From contig CAWDMC010000014.1 in the NCBI GenBank assembly GCA_963803295.1, positions 70,423 through 134,422 on the forward strand: a stretch of DNA of 64,000 nt. The letters run 5' to 3'. A program made the position numbers and the translations under genes. This document shows, piece by piece, positions 46,787 through 55,878 of the stretch. Within the stretch, counting starts at the first letter, position 1. Each line of letters opens with the position of its first letter. The stretch comes from CAWDMC01 sp963803295. Its GTDB lineage: Bacteria; Acidobacteriota; Terriglobia; UBA7540. The notes below the pieces were generated by a model. That model made no database searches. It was not told the DNA's origin and saw only the letters and a list, made by a program, of their open reading frames with translations.

Positions 46787-47458
46787 ATGGACAAGAGAGC
46801 AATGATCGCGCGCCGGATTGCCCAGGATTTGCATGATGGCTATTATGTAAATCTCGGCATCGGCATCCCGACCCTGGTAGCAAACTACATCCCGCCCGGC
46901 ATGGAGGTAGTGTTGCAATCGGAGAACGGGATGCTGGGGGTGGGGCCGTTTCCCTTTGAGGGCGAAGAGGATCCCGACCTTATCAATGCTGGCAAAGAGA
47001 CGGTCACGGAGATCCCCGGCACGGTTTACTTTTCAAGCGCCGATTCCTTTGCGATGATCCGCGGCGGCCACATCGACCTTACTGTGTTGGGTGCAATGGA
47101 AGTGGACGAGCAGGGCAGCCTGGCAAGCTGGACGATTCCAGGCAAGATGGTCAAGGGTATGGGCGGCAGCATGGATCTGGTGGCCGGATCGCGACGAGTG
47201 ATCGTGGCCATGGAGCACACCGCCAAAGATGGCCAGCCAAAAATTTTGAAGCGGTGCCGCTTGCCGTTGACGGGCACAGGCGTGGTCCAGACTATCGTGA
47301 CGGAGTTGGCGGTCATCGACGTTACTCCCAACGGTCTCTTGGTGAGGGAGATCGCCCCCGGATCCACGCTGGACTCAATTCAGAACGTTACCGAAGCTCG
47401 ACTCCAGGCAAGCCCTGAGTTAAAACCTCTGGCTCTCTACCGGGAAGCCAGATTCTAG
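46787..47458 (+). CDS. scoB: 3-oxoacid/acyl CoA-transferase subunit B, without its A partner
   Basis: 223 residues. IARRIAQDLHDGYYVNLGIGIPTLVAN at the start, LQSENGMLGVGPFPFEGEEDPDLIN with the catalytic Glu of SENG, GGHIDLTVLGAMEVDEQGSLASW and GMGGSMDLVAGSRRVIVAMEHT are family blocks. The enzyme moves CoA between succinyl- or acetyl-CoA and an acid such as acetoacetate. Family members need an A subunit, usually encoded directly upstream. Here a hypothetical gene and an IS remnant take that place, so the A gene may have been displaced or lost. With the acyl-CoA carboxylase nearby, this may be a broken leucine/ketone-body degradation locus. Start at 46787 chosen for the usual N-terminus. Confidence 0.9.
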   Translation: MDKRAMIARRIAQDLHDGYYVNLGIGIPTLVANYIPPGMEVVLQSENGMLGVGPFPFEGEEDPDLINAGKETVTEIPGTVYFSSADSFAMIRGGHIDLTVLGAMEVDEQGSLASWTIPGKMVKGMGGSMDLVAGSRRVIVAMEHTAKDGQPKILKRCRLPLTGTGVVQTIVTELAVIDVTPNGLLVREIAPGSTLDSIQNVTEARLQASPELKPLALYREARF

Positions 47459-47477
47459 CCTGGAAGAATTTCCCTTT

Positions 47478-48374
47478 ATGCGTTTTCGGTCCATGTGCCC
47501 ACGTCTCGTCGCCGCAATGTTATTCGCGGTGGTGCTCACGGCCGAATCGGACACGCGGGCGACTTACGAGTCCGAGATTCTCCAATGGCAGCACGAGCGG
47601 GAGGCATCTCTCAAATCTGCTAACGGCTGGCTCACGGTAGCCGGTCTATTCTGGTTGAAGGAGGGACGCAACACAGTGGGGACAGCCGCCTCGAATCGCA
47701 TCGTGCTGCCGGCGGGATCGGCGACAGCGGATCTAGGCTGGTTCGATTTTGAGAACGGCGCCGTTGCCTTCCAGTCGGCTCCGGGAGTTATGGGCGTGAC
47801 GGTGAACGGCAAGCCCGTCAGATCGGCGCGGCTGAAGTCCGACGCCGACGGTCAGCCTGATGTCGTTCGGGTGCAAGCCCTCACCATGTTCGTGATCAAG
47901 CGCGGTGATCGTTACGGGATTCGCCTCAAGGACAGCAACAGCCCCTTGCTGAAGCGGTTCACGGGTTTGAGATACTTCCCCGTCCAATCGAAGTACCGCG
48001 TGAAGGCGAAATTCGTTGCCTATAGTCCGCCTCGGAAGATCGCGGTCCCGAACGTCCTTGGCCAAGTCGACCAGGAAGACTGCCCCGGTTACGTGGAGTT
48101 TACCCTCGAGGGCAAGACTCTGCGTCTCGATCCGATCGCCGCCGGGGACGAACTTTTCTTCGTCTTCAGAGATCAGACCTCAACCACTGAGACTTACCAC
48201 AGCGGTCGCTTTCTTGACGCGGCGATGCCCCACGATGGTGAAGTCGTACTCGATTTCAACCAGGCCGTGAATCCGCCCTGCGCCTTCACACCGTACGCCA
48301 CCTGTCCCCTGCCTCCCAAGCAAAATGTCCTGCCGATCCCTATAAGAGCGGGCGAACTGCGTTACGCCCACTAG
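47478..48374 (+). CDS. Exported DUF1684 family protein
   Basis: 298 residues. N-terminal signal peptide (RLVAAMLFAVVLTAES), then the DUF1684 domain: ASLKSANGWLTVAGLFWLKEGRN near the start, RFTGLRYFPVQSKYRVKAKF in the middle, and the C-terminal hallmark YHSGRFLDAAMPHDGEVVLDF, then NPPCAFTPYATCPLPPKQN, LPIPIRAGEL. Members are periplasmic or surface proteins of unknown activity. It starts about 20 bp after scoB but is probably functionally unrelated. Full length. Confidence 0.9.
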   Translation: MRFRSMCPRLVAAMLFAVVLTAESDTRATYESEILQWQHEREASLKSANGWLTVAGLFWLKEGRNTVGTAASNRIVLPAGSATADLGWFDFENGAVAFQSAPGVMGVTVNGKPVRSARLKSDADGQPDVVRVQALTMFVIKRGDRYGIRLKDSNSPLLKRFTGLRYFPVQSKYRVKAKFVAYSPPRKIAVPNVLGQVDQEDCPGYVEFTLEGKTLRLDPIAAGDELFFVFRDQTSTTETYHSGRFLDAAMPHDGEVVLDFNQAVNPPCAFTPYATCPLPPKQNVLPIPIRAGELRYAH

Positions 48375-48689
48375 GGCTTTCCCTGCTTTCCCTCAGTGAT
48401 TCCTTAAGGGAGGGGCTGAAGTCAGCGTCAGCCCGTTTGTTTGACCGCTTTCCCCTTTCAGGTTCAGTTTGACGGCATTCTTGCAAATCTTCACGGGCGC
48501 TTCACTTTGCCTAATTCTGACATTAATATTAGTGTCATATGTGCCTCCCCCACCCCTGTCCGCGCTCAGTTGTGAAATTGCCCGCCGCCTGAAACGCAAC
48601 GGAGTTTTAGGTTCCACTTGGTCCAGAGGGTTCGTGGTGGGCGCGGTCTAGGGCATCGAACTCTGCAGTTCGTTGGCTCGCTCTTGGGC

Positions 48690-49560
48690 GGTCTGGAGGG
48701 AGCGGGAGGTTCAGCAGAAGGTGAAGGGTGAGCTGAGAACCGATGTTCAGTACTATCACCGCATCGTCGTCGTCGCCTTGGTCAGCACCTCTTTCCCCGT
48801 CCCCCTGGGGATCGCTTTCAGAAGAGCGGCGAAGGAGAAGTGTCCTGCGCCCTGGCTCTGCTCCAGGATCTGGGGCAGTGAGGCCGCCGCTTTCTGGATG
48901 TGTTGGTGGGGGACGCTTTGTATTTGCAAACCTCCTTGGTCAAGGAGGTGGAACGCCTGGGTCTGGTTTGGGCCTTCACCTTGAAAGAGAACCAGCCCGA
49001 ATTACTGCGTGAGGCCGAGTGTTTCACCCAGCAATCCCCCACCGGCGTTCACGCCGCCGGGCCGGGAGATTCAATACTGGCACTTTGCCTGAGGTCGATT
49101 GGCCCGTGGCTGATCGCCAGGTGCGAGTCGTCTCGAACACCAGCTTCGCGTCGTGGTCAGCGACAAAACGCTCAGCGAACTAAAGTCAAGGCGGCGCTGA
49201 CACAAGCGAGCACCAACTTCTACGCCACCAAGTTCGAACTCGGCTCGATCTCGCCGGTGTTCATCCATCAGTTCAGTCGCAGCCGTTGGCGAATCGATAC
49301 CGAAGTCTTTCAAACCCTCACCACCGATTGCCACCTCAAACATCCTGCGGTCCACCAGACCACGACTCTGGTGGTTCTCACCCTGATCCGGTTTTTCGCC
49401 TATACCCTGTCCCTGATCTTTTACCACCGCCAGGTCCGCAGCCGCGCCCGCGCCCAATGCGAAATCTTCCACCAGTGCGCCACCCAAGGCATCGCCTACG
49501 GGTTTGCCGCTTTTTCGCCGAACACCAGTTGATCTCCGCTGGGGTGTCCTTCGAGTTCTC
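48690..49560 (+). pseudogene. IS4-type transposase, decayed
   Basis: Pieces of one transposase are spread over several frames: VQYYHRIVVVALVSTSFPVPLGI (the DDE-domain strand with the conserved YYH start), then SCALALLQDLGQ ending in TGA, then LVGDALYLQTSLVKEVERLGL and FTLKENQPELLREAE, then NFYATKFELGSISPVFIHQFSRSRW and TTLVVLTLIRFF. At least three frameshifts and one stop interrupt it. The whole region from 48375 to 49680 has no other gene. Terminal repeats could not be identified. Confidence 0.75.
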
Positions 49561-49779
49561 CAGCAGTCCTTCCGGGTTTCTGCCCTGACGCCAGCCGCCG
49601 TATTCCTTCCGACCTGAAAAATCAACCGCACGCCAGTCTACTAACCGTCTCTATCCTCCCCAGAGCCCCCAGTTTCCCCGATGGCCTCAACTGGTGTTCA
49701 TTCAGCGGCCTACCCCATGCGCAGATGGCAGTCTACGGAATCGTTGGGGGGACGCCAACTCCGATTGACAGTTAGGGTG

Positions 49780-50183
49780 ATGACAGAACCCATTCAGGAC
49801 AAAAGCGAAGTTGACCAGTTTATCCTCGGCCACATCGAAAGCGTTCCGCATCTTGAGGCGTTGTTGCTTGGTCTGGAGGAGCAGACCCAAGATGTGGACG
49901 GTTGACGAACTGGCGCTACTACTGTATATGAAACCCGAGGTAAGTCCACAAGATCTTGGAAGACCTGATTCGAGAGCAACTCCCTATCATGGGGCCTAGT
50001 CAACCGGAGCAGTATCAATATGCGTCGAGATCGGAGCGCCAGGACCGGTCGGTAGAGGACGTGCACGAAGCCTATCGGCGGGAGTTGGTGCGGATATCCA
50101 AACTGATACATTCGAAACCGCCTGCGTCGGTGCGCGAGTTTGCCCGCGCCTTCCAAGGAGCGGGAGTGACATGGCGGTTCTGA
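49780..50183 (+). pseudogene. Small helix-turn-helix-like protein of a DUF5985 cluster, two frameshifts
   Basis: Three frames together give one protein: MTEPIQDKSEVDQFILGHIE, then SVPHLEALLL in the first frame; WRSRPKMWTVDELALLLYMK in the second; EDLIREQLPIMGPSQPEQYQ to the end in the third. The joins lie near 49870 and 49950 and each needs one base. The first half looks like a winged-helix domain. It precedes two DUF5985-type membrane genes, the usual order for such clusters, so it is probably their partner. All three genes are frame-damaged. Confidence 0.6.
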
Positions 50184-50428
50184 CGTACATTATTGGCGCC
50201 TTGACCAGCCTTTCGTGCGCGGTGCTCCTCCTGCGGGGGCTACGCGCGGGTGAAACAGAAATTGCTGCTGTGGAGCGGCCTGTGTTTCGCCGTATTGACG
50301 ATTTCGAATCTGCTCATTTTCGTGGACCTGGTGATCGTGCCAGAGGTAAACCTTTATATGGTGCGGCTCGGTACGGCAGTGTTAGCCATGGCCTGCTTCT
50401 GTATGGATTGATTTGGGAGAGTGACTAA
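50171..50428 (+). pseudogene. DUF5985 membrane protein with two compensating frameshifts
   Basis: The open frame begins with AVLTYIIGALTSLSCAVLLL and ends with LLLYGLIWESD, both typical for DUF5985. The middle of this frame is not family-like. Frame +1 supplies the missing middle: YARVKQKLLLWSGLCFAVLT and FVDLVIVPEVNLYMVRLG. So an extra G near 50238 and a missing base near 50392 compensate each other. The actual product would lose helix two. Family members have three helices and no known function. Overlaps the preceding gene slightly. Confidence 0.6.
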
Positions 50429-50431
50429 AAC

Positions 50432-50683
50432 GTGGTTCAAGGATTTCTACTTGGTCTTATCTCCGCTGCCTCCGTAACCGCGGGCGTGTTCTTTCTGAAA
50501 TTCTGGAGGGCCACACGCGATAGCTTTTTTCTGGCCTTAGCCGCCGCTTTCATTATCGAGGGTGTCAATCGGGCCGCTATCCTGTTCGTTCCGCATCCGA
50601 ACGAAAGCAGCCGCGGATCTATTTTGTGCGACTCTTCACCTACCTCCTGGCGGCGATCCTCAAGAAACATTTCGGTCGGAAAG
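50432..50683 (+). pseudogene. Second DUF5985-type membrane protein, frameshifted
   Basis: The first 60 residues (FLLGLISAASVTAGVFFLKFW, LALAAAFIIEGVNRAAILFV) are two helices of the family. After NESS the frame leaves the pattern; one missing C near 50614 explains it, since frame +1 continues with RIYFVRLFTYLLAAILKKHF and stops at 50683. It follows the first DUF5985 gene directly, as in intact clusters. Confidence 0.6.
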
Positions 50684-50995
50684 GTTGAGGCGCCGCTCGC
50701 CGCATGCGGCAGACCTAGCGGAATTTCTGTCGATTGGAACGTCGCGAGATCCTTATCACGGAGACTCCGCGGCCCGCATGGGGCTCGTTCCCCTTGCCTC
50801 GACTATGATCTCAGGGGGACCCGTCGGGCAGGTTGTGACATCAGGAGAAGCCATTACTTCTCTTCCTGAGCGAACCCCAGCTATAATCCCCTTCATTGAA
50901 CGAGTGTTGAATGTTCTGCTGCAACTCTGCATGCGTGTTCACCATTTCAAGGTCAATCGGTATAGACGTTCAACTTGTGCAGGATCAGTTTTCCT

Positions 50996-51230
50996 TCATT
51001 CCCCTTGGCACTGTAATTGAAGAGATCCGTTGAGAGCCTGGAGACTCGGCACCATAACTTCCTCGTTCTTGATGTTAAGTATAAAAAAGCTCTTCTCGAT
51101 CACGTCCTCGACTGTGTCGGCAATCTTCACCCGGTGTCCCAGCTGAAAAGAGCGCATATAGGTGAGCACAATGGCGGCATCAAATTCCCGACGGAGCTGG
51201 GCCCGAGCGAGACCATCCGCTCGAGAATCA
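50996..51230 (-). pseudogene. Fragment of an MscS-family mechanosensitive channel gene
   Basis: About 75 residues on the minus strand, with LTYMRSFQLGHRVKIADTVEDVIEK followed by NEEVMVPSLQALNG, match the beta-domain of MscS channels. Neither the membrane part upstream nor the C-terminal part is present. The frame runs without stops only over this stretch. The surrounding 50.7-51.3 kb holds no other gene. Confidence 0.65.
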
Positions 51231-51310
51231 TTAGGATGCCGTTGGCCGCCGTACTGCGCCACGGTCGAAGCACGACGCCGAAAGAGTTGAGATGAGCGGT
51301 CCGCGTAGAG

Positions 51311-52432
51311 GTGAATATGAGTCGGATAGTGTGGTCCTTTCTCGCAATGGTATGTTTGACGTGCTGGGCAAAATCCGAGGTTATTATCTTTAAGAACGGC
51401 GATCGGCTCAGCGGCAATTGGAGAAGGGTCGATGGTAAAGACTTGCTCTTTAAGTCCGAAGATCTGGGTGAAGTTAAGATTCCACTGGACAAGGTAGCGA
51501 CGTTCTCAGCTCCAGAGCAGGTTGCGATTTTCACGCAAAGCGGACAAGCATTTCACGGAGTCCTTTCGCTCTTGCCCTCAGGCGACTGGAAGGTGGTGAA
51601 ATCGGGGGAAGTGAGGATGTTTCCCCCGGAATCTGTAGCCGCCATCATCCCCGATAAGACGTATCGTTCGAGGATGTCTGAGGGTCCGGCCTTGCCATGG
51701 CACGGTTGGAAAACCCAGACAAACTTCGGGTTTAGCGTGCAACAAGGATTTCAACAGGCGCGAACTCTAAGTGCGGGCGTAAACGCTGTCCGAAGACAGC
51801 CTGCCTTGGTGGGCCTGACCGAGCGCTGGCGGACGAATTTTGCGCTCAATGTCCTTCTCGCTACGACAGAAAGCAGCGGGGTCAGGATCAGCGCCAACAC
51901 CATTAGTGGTAGTTTACGGCAAGACTATCTGTGGGGGCCCGGCAAGTTTGTTTTTGGTCTCGGCCAGATTGATAAGATTCAACCACAGGATCTCAATCTG
52001 CGGCAGACCTATGGCGGGGGTATAGGCCGCGATCTGGTGACGAAGACCCACCTTGAGCTGAGTCTTCTGGCGGGAACAACCTTCGTAAATGAAAAGTTCT
52101 TCGCCATTCCGAGTACTCAGAGCGCCGAGCTGTTGACCGGGGAGAAGGTCGGCGCGGACGTTTTGAAGGGGCTGCGGTTTGACCACTATCTGAATTTCTT
52201 TACCAACTTATCCCAAACAGGGGAGTATCGTTTTGACTCAACTACTTCGCTCAGGCTCAAACTGAACTCGTGGCTGGCTCTCAATGCCAGCGTGACGGAT
52301 TTCTATACAAGCATAACGTCTCCAAACCGCCTGATCACTACCATAGGTCCAAGCGGCTCGGTGATTACCAAGGTGGTCGGCATACGAAAGAACAATGTCA
52401 CGCTGACTACGGGGCTCAGCTTCAATTTCTAG
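51311..52432 (+). CDS. Exported DUF481 family outer-membrane-like protein
   Basis: 373 residues (GTG 51311; an ATG at 51317 is equally possible). A signal peptide (IVWSFLAMVCLTCWAKS) is followed by a small SH3-like region, VIIFKNGDRLSGNWRRVDGK, and a C-terminal beta-barrel of the DUF481 (YdiY-like) type: alternating strands such as THLELSLLAGTTFVNEKFF and LRLKLNSWLALNASVTDFY, ending in an aromatic residue (SFNF) as outer-membrane proteins do. Transport or scaffold role unknown. Monocistronic. Confidence 0.85.
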   Translation: MNMSRIVWSFLAMVCLTCWAKSEVIIFKNGDRLSGNWRRVDGKDLLFKSEDLGEVKIPLDKVATFSAPEQVAIFTQSGQAFHGVLSLLPSGDWKVVKSGEVRMFPPESVAAIIPDKTYRSRMSEGPALPWHGWKTQTNFGFSVQQGFQQARTLSAGVNAVRRQPALVGLTERWRTNFALNVLLATTESSGVRISANTISGSLRQDYLWGPGKFVFGLGQIDKIQPQDLNLRQTYGGGIGRDLVTKTHLELSLLAGTTFVNEKFFAIPSTQSAELLTGEKVGADVLKGLRFDHYLNFFTNLSQTGEYRFDSTTSLRLKLNSWLALNASVTDFYTSITSPNRLITTIGPSGSVITKVVGIRKNNVTLTTGLSFNF

Positions 52433-52700
52433 CGGAATCCGGGAGTTCCTTCAAGTTTGCAGGCCGTTGGGGAAGCACTAACTAAGGGTTCGACCGTGGT
52501 CCGCGCTGGACCTGTTTTGCCTGTCGCAATCTGCAAGTCATCCAGAGACCGTGGCCGGCGAGTGCAAAGCTGTTAGGGACGACATGGAAGCCCTTATTTA
52601 AGTTCTATGCCTGCCACTCAGGCGACGGTTGTGTCATGAATCACAAGCCGAAGTGATCGGAATCACGTTTCGCGGACAAAAATCCCCTTGGGGCGGGCAC

Positions 52701-53456
52701 CTAGTAGTAGGGGATACTGGTGCGAAATCCTTCTTTCCTCACCACCATCTGACGAAGAGTGGCACGCTCGGCAAGAGAAAGGTCCTCAAATCTTACGGCG
52801 ATTAAGCTTGGCGCCGCCCTGCGCACGACGCGGCCGCGCAGGCTCACGTTTTGGTCGCCAGCCGCGGTTTTGAGGTTAAGGACGACCCTCTCATCCTGAG
52901 GAATCGGTGCATCAAGGTTCTCCAGGAGGATTCCATCTTCACTGAGGTTGACACCCTGCGCCCTAGTGTGGCGCTTACTCCACTCACAGTCCACTTCGGT
53001 ACCTCGACAGTCAACGCGATCGTGCTCTCGTCTTGGCTGGGTTGGGCTGCGCAGCACCTTGTGGATTTGGTTGAGCAATTCAGCCGGTGTGAACGTCTTA
53101 GGGAGGAACGCTGACGATGAACGGACGCCTTGCTGCTGCAACAATTCATCCGAGCATGCCGACAGGTACATCACCTTCATCTCCCGATGAAGGGGCAGCA
53201 GGTGCTCTGCCAAGGTGATCCCACTCATCTGGGGCATCGCCACTTCGGTCAGCAGGAGGTCGATGAGGTCGATCTGGGAGGGGGGAAACTGCCCAAAAAG
53301 GCGGAGGGCCTCCGCTGGATCAGCCGATTCGAGCACGGTATATCCGCCTGATTCCAGAATCGACCGCAGGCGCGCGCGCACCGCCGGATCGTCTTCGACC
53401 AGGAGCACGACTACTGATCCGTCGTCGCCGCGCTGCTCACTCATGTTGGGTCGCAT
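52701..53456 (-). CDS. Response regulator with PilZ domain; Glu at the phospho-acceptor position
   Basis: 251 residues. Receiver domain first: VVLLVEDDPAVRARLRSILE with the acidic pair, LLLTEVAMPQMSGITLAE where the usual phospho-accepting Asp is Glu, then LSACSD and LPKTFTPAEL with the conserved Lys. A PilZ-like domain follows from about residue 145: REHDRVDCRG, GVNLSEDGILLENL. PilZ domains bind cyclic di-GMP, but the RxxxR motif here is weak (RREHDR). Output may therefore be constitutive and not phosphorylation-dependent. It lies 60 bp from another receiver gene on the same strand. Confidence 0.88.
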   Translation of the reverse strand: MRPNMSEQRGDDGSVVVLLVEDDPAVRARLRSILESGGYTVLESADPAEALRLFGQFPPSQIDLIDLLLTEVAMPQMSGITLAEHLLPLHREMKVMYLSACSDELLQQQGVRSSSAFLPKTFTPAELLNQIHKVLRSPTQPRREHDRVDCRGTEVDCEWSKRHTRAQGVNLSEDGILLENLDAPIPQDERVVLNLKTAAGDQNVSLRGRVVRRAAPSLIAVRFEDLSLAERATLRQMVVRKEGFRTSIPYY

Positions 53457-53518
53457 GGCTTAACACTCCTTTCTCACGCGGAGGAGTGCCTAGCAAGATT
53501 CCTCGCGCCAAGCGACAC

Positions 53519-53929
53519 TCATGCGCTCATCGCCAATGACATTCTTGCAGTGCTGCGCCGCGCGACATCGTCAGCCGCGCGCCCGAGCACATAAGCGACA
53601 TCGTCGTCCGCGAAAGGGGGGACCATGAAATCGAAAGCGCCGCTCTCCATGGCGGCGATGTACAAGGGAATATCGACCAGCTCTGAAACAACGATTAGAT
53701 CTACAGGTCTCCTCGTCCGCGAAGCTAACCGCAGAACATCAGCCCAGGACCCGTCAGTCACGGTCAAGTCGGTGAAGATAATTTGTGGGGAATTGTGGTA
53801 GCTCAGTATGCGTAGCGCTTCGGCGCAGCTCCGCGCACGGATTGCTCCTATGGATTGGTTGGCAAGCGCCAATCTTAACTTCGCTAGAGGCTCTTCCTGA
53901 TCATGCAACAAGAGCACTTGGGTAACCAT
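53519..53929 (-). CDS. Single-domain response regulator (receiver)
   Basis: 136 residues. TQVLLLHDQEEPLAKLRLAL replaces the usual acidic pair by His-Asp; QIIFTDLTVTDGSW carries the probable phospho-acceptor Asp; VVSEL and FMVPPFADDDVAYVL follow, where the conserved Lys is replaced by Pro-Pro. It is thus a divergent receiver that may not be phosphorylated normally. No output domain. It is upstream of the REC-PilZ gene, on the same strand, 60 bp apart, so the two probably act together. Confidence 0.8.
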   Translation of the reverse strand: MVTQVLLLHDQEEPLAKLRLALANQSIGAIRARSCAEALRILSYHNSPQIIFTDLTVTDGSWADVLRLASRTRRPVDLIVVSELVDIPLYIAAMESGAFDFMVPPFADDDVAYVLGRAADDVARRSTARMSLAMSA

Positions 53930-54467
53930 GGGACACCTTCGGCGGACGTGTAGGAACTGGCAGGTGACTCTTACATCGAAGTATGTTGTGCTCTCGCCTC
54001 GATGTAAATATAGCGAATCGGTTAGATTTAGGATTCAGGAAGATTACCGCAGTCGCAATCTTCGGTTAGCCGCGACGAGTATTAGAGAGGGGGCGCATGA
54101 GGCTTGGTATCCTGACCTGCTAGTCTAGCCGACAGAGCCTTACTCATGGCTATGAGTCGCGAGGTGTGGTGGATTCCGGGACGGGGCCGCTGTAAGAAAG
54201 GTCCCGAAGCGTAGGAGATTCCTTTAGTTAGTTAGTGAAGTGCGCCGAGTCCACTGATTCGTGTGCTTGCCGCAAGGCTGCGTGACATGATGTTGTGGAA
54301 AGAGTTCGACTGTTGAGACTGGGCGGGCGCCAAGCTCAATTGTTGCGCGACGGGAGCCGCTCTTACAGGTGACCGGCCCGACATCTTCAGTGGGTGGCGA
54401 GAACATGACTCCAAAGAGGGTCGCCGAGTCGTGCGCCGCGCCTGAAAGAACCTATCGCCTCCTTCGT
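53930..54467. other. Intergenic region, nothing recognised
   Basis: About 540 bp. Short open frames lack ribosome binding sites and coding composition. No tRNA, strong terminator or repeat was seen; the promoter of the receiver-domain pair should lie near its left end. Confidence 0.5.
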
Positions 54468-55637
54468 TCAGTCAGATTGAGCCAGTTCCGGCGAACTCCC
54501 CAGCATGAGTCTGAGAAGGGGCGGGGCAAGCATCGTCGTAACCAGGGTCATGAATACGACAACAGTGTAGATCGCATCTGAAATCGTATGGAGTTGCAGT
54601 CCCACACCGGCCACTATGAGACCCACTTCTCCTCGCGGTACCATGCCGAGGCCGATGCGCACCGCATCTTTTACTCCGAGCGAAAGCGCGCCCAAACCGC
54701 AGCCGATAAGTTTGCTGAGGACGGCCAGAATGGAGACAACGCTGGCAGTAAAAAGGATGCCGGGCTGATGGATGGTTCGCAGACTAACCTCCGCGCCAAG
54801 GAACACAAAGAAGAAGGGTGTGAGGAACTCCGACACGGGTCTTGAATTAACCAATAGTCGCCATTGCTCACGACGATCGGCCAAAACCAATCCCGCAAGA
54901 AAAGCACCGATAATGGCTGCCATCCCGACGTAGACCGAGGCTATCGAGAGCCCCAGGCATAGGATAACCGAGAGGGCGAATGCTGAGTTCTCAGCGCGCA
55001 GTCTTTGCACCATGGGCTGGACATGTCCAATCAGTCGGGAGCCAAAGAAAACCAAGAGAAGTGAGAACCCAATAGCTTCGCCACTGACCACAGCCAGCGA
55101 CAAGTAGTTGATTCGACCTGCGGACAGGCTGCTCACTACTGCGAGCACAACCATCCCCAAGATGTCATCGATAACGGCGGCGCCAAGAATCACGCGGGCG
55201 AACCGCATCCCGAGAACTCCAACATCTGCGAGGACACGCGCAGTAATCCCCACGCTCGTTGCTACCAAAGACGCACCTACAAAGACCGACGAGATGAAGT
55301 CATGATCGATCGTCCTCAGGTACGCAAATCCGGCAACAAAGGGCAACAACACTCCTAGCGTGGCGACGAGCAATGCAATCCAGCCTACGTTGAGAAGTTC
55401 GCTAGGCTTAGTGCCCAGTCCCACCGTGAACAGCAAGAATATAGCCCCGATCTCCGCGATGCCCCTCGTCAACTCGCTGGGATGGACCAGACCCAGCAGA
55501 GACGGTCCGAGGAGGACCCCGGCCAGGATTTCACCGATCACTGCAGGTTGACGCAGCCGTTCACAGATCTCGGCGAGGAGTTTCCCTCCGCTGAACATGA
55601 GGAAGAGTTCCAACAGCAAGCTACCGGAGTGGTTCAT
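54468..55637 (-). CDS. Cation/proton antiporter, CPA2 family
   Basis: 389 residues with about 12 helices. LLLELFLMFSGGKLLAEICERLRQPAVIGEILAGVLLGPSLLG opens the protein as in CPA2 antiporters; AEIGAIFLLFTVGLGTKPSEL, GASLVATSVGITARVLAD and GAAVIDDILGMVVLAV (the ion-binding Asp pair) follow, and the segment MVPRGEVGLIVAGVGL carries the conserved Arg-Gly-Glu. It exchanges Na+ or K+ for protons. No cytoplasmic TrkA domain, so it is the short type. The start at 55637 has AAGG upstream. Confidence 0.92.
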   Translation of the reverse strand: MNHSGSLLLELFLMFSGGKLLAEICERLRQPAVIGEILAGVLLGPSLLGLVHPSELTRGIAEIGAIFLLFTVGLGTKPSELLNVGWIALLVATLGVLLPFVAGFAYLRTIDHDFISSVFVGASLVATSVGITARVLADVGVLGMRFARVILGAAVIDDILGMVVLAVVSSLSAGRINYLSLAVVSGEAIGFSLLLVFFGSRLIGHVQPMVQRLRAENSAFALSVILCLGLSIASVYVGMAAIIGAFLAGLVLADRREQWRLLVNSRPVSEFLTPFFFVFLGAEVSLRTIHQPGILFTASVVSILAVLSKLIGCGLGALSLGVKDAVRIGLGMVPRGEVGLIVAGVGLQLHTISDAIYTVVVFMTLVTTMLAPPLLRLMLGSSPELAQSD

Positions 55638-55878
55638 GTTCGACCTTCCACTATACGTGCCATCCCTCGAGAGGCGCTCGATCAGTGCCTGACGAGCTTT
55701 GCCGATCCGACACACTGCAGCATGATGAGAGGCAAGGTGGTCAACCATCGGCTGCCAACAGTGAAAGTATCTTAGCGAAAAGAGATGGCGTACCTTTCCC
55801 TTGGGGTCACCCCCTAAGTTCTCCCTTGTTACGCCGATCCGTCCAGAGCGATGTTGCTCCTCTTCTTCTAGCAAAACG

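Noticed and set aside
48890..48900. TGA inside the IS4-type transposase as a Sec codon
   Set aside because: It falls in a non-Cys position of a gene with several frameshifts.
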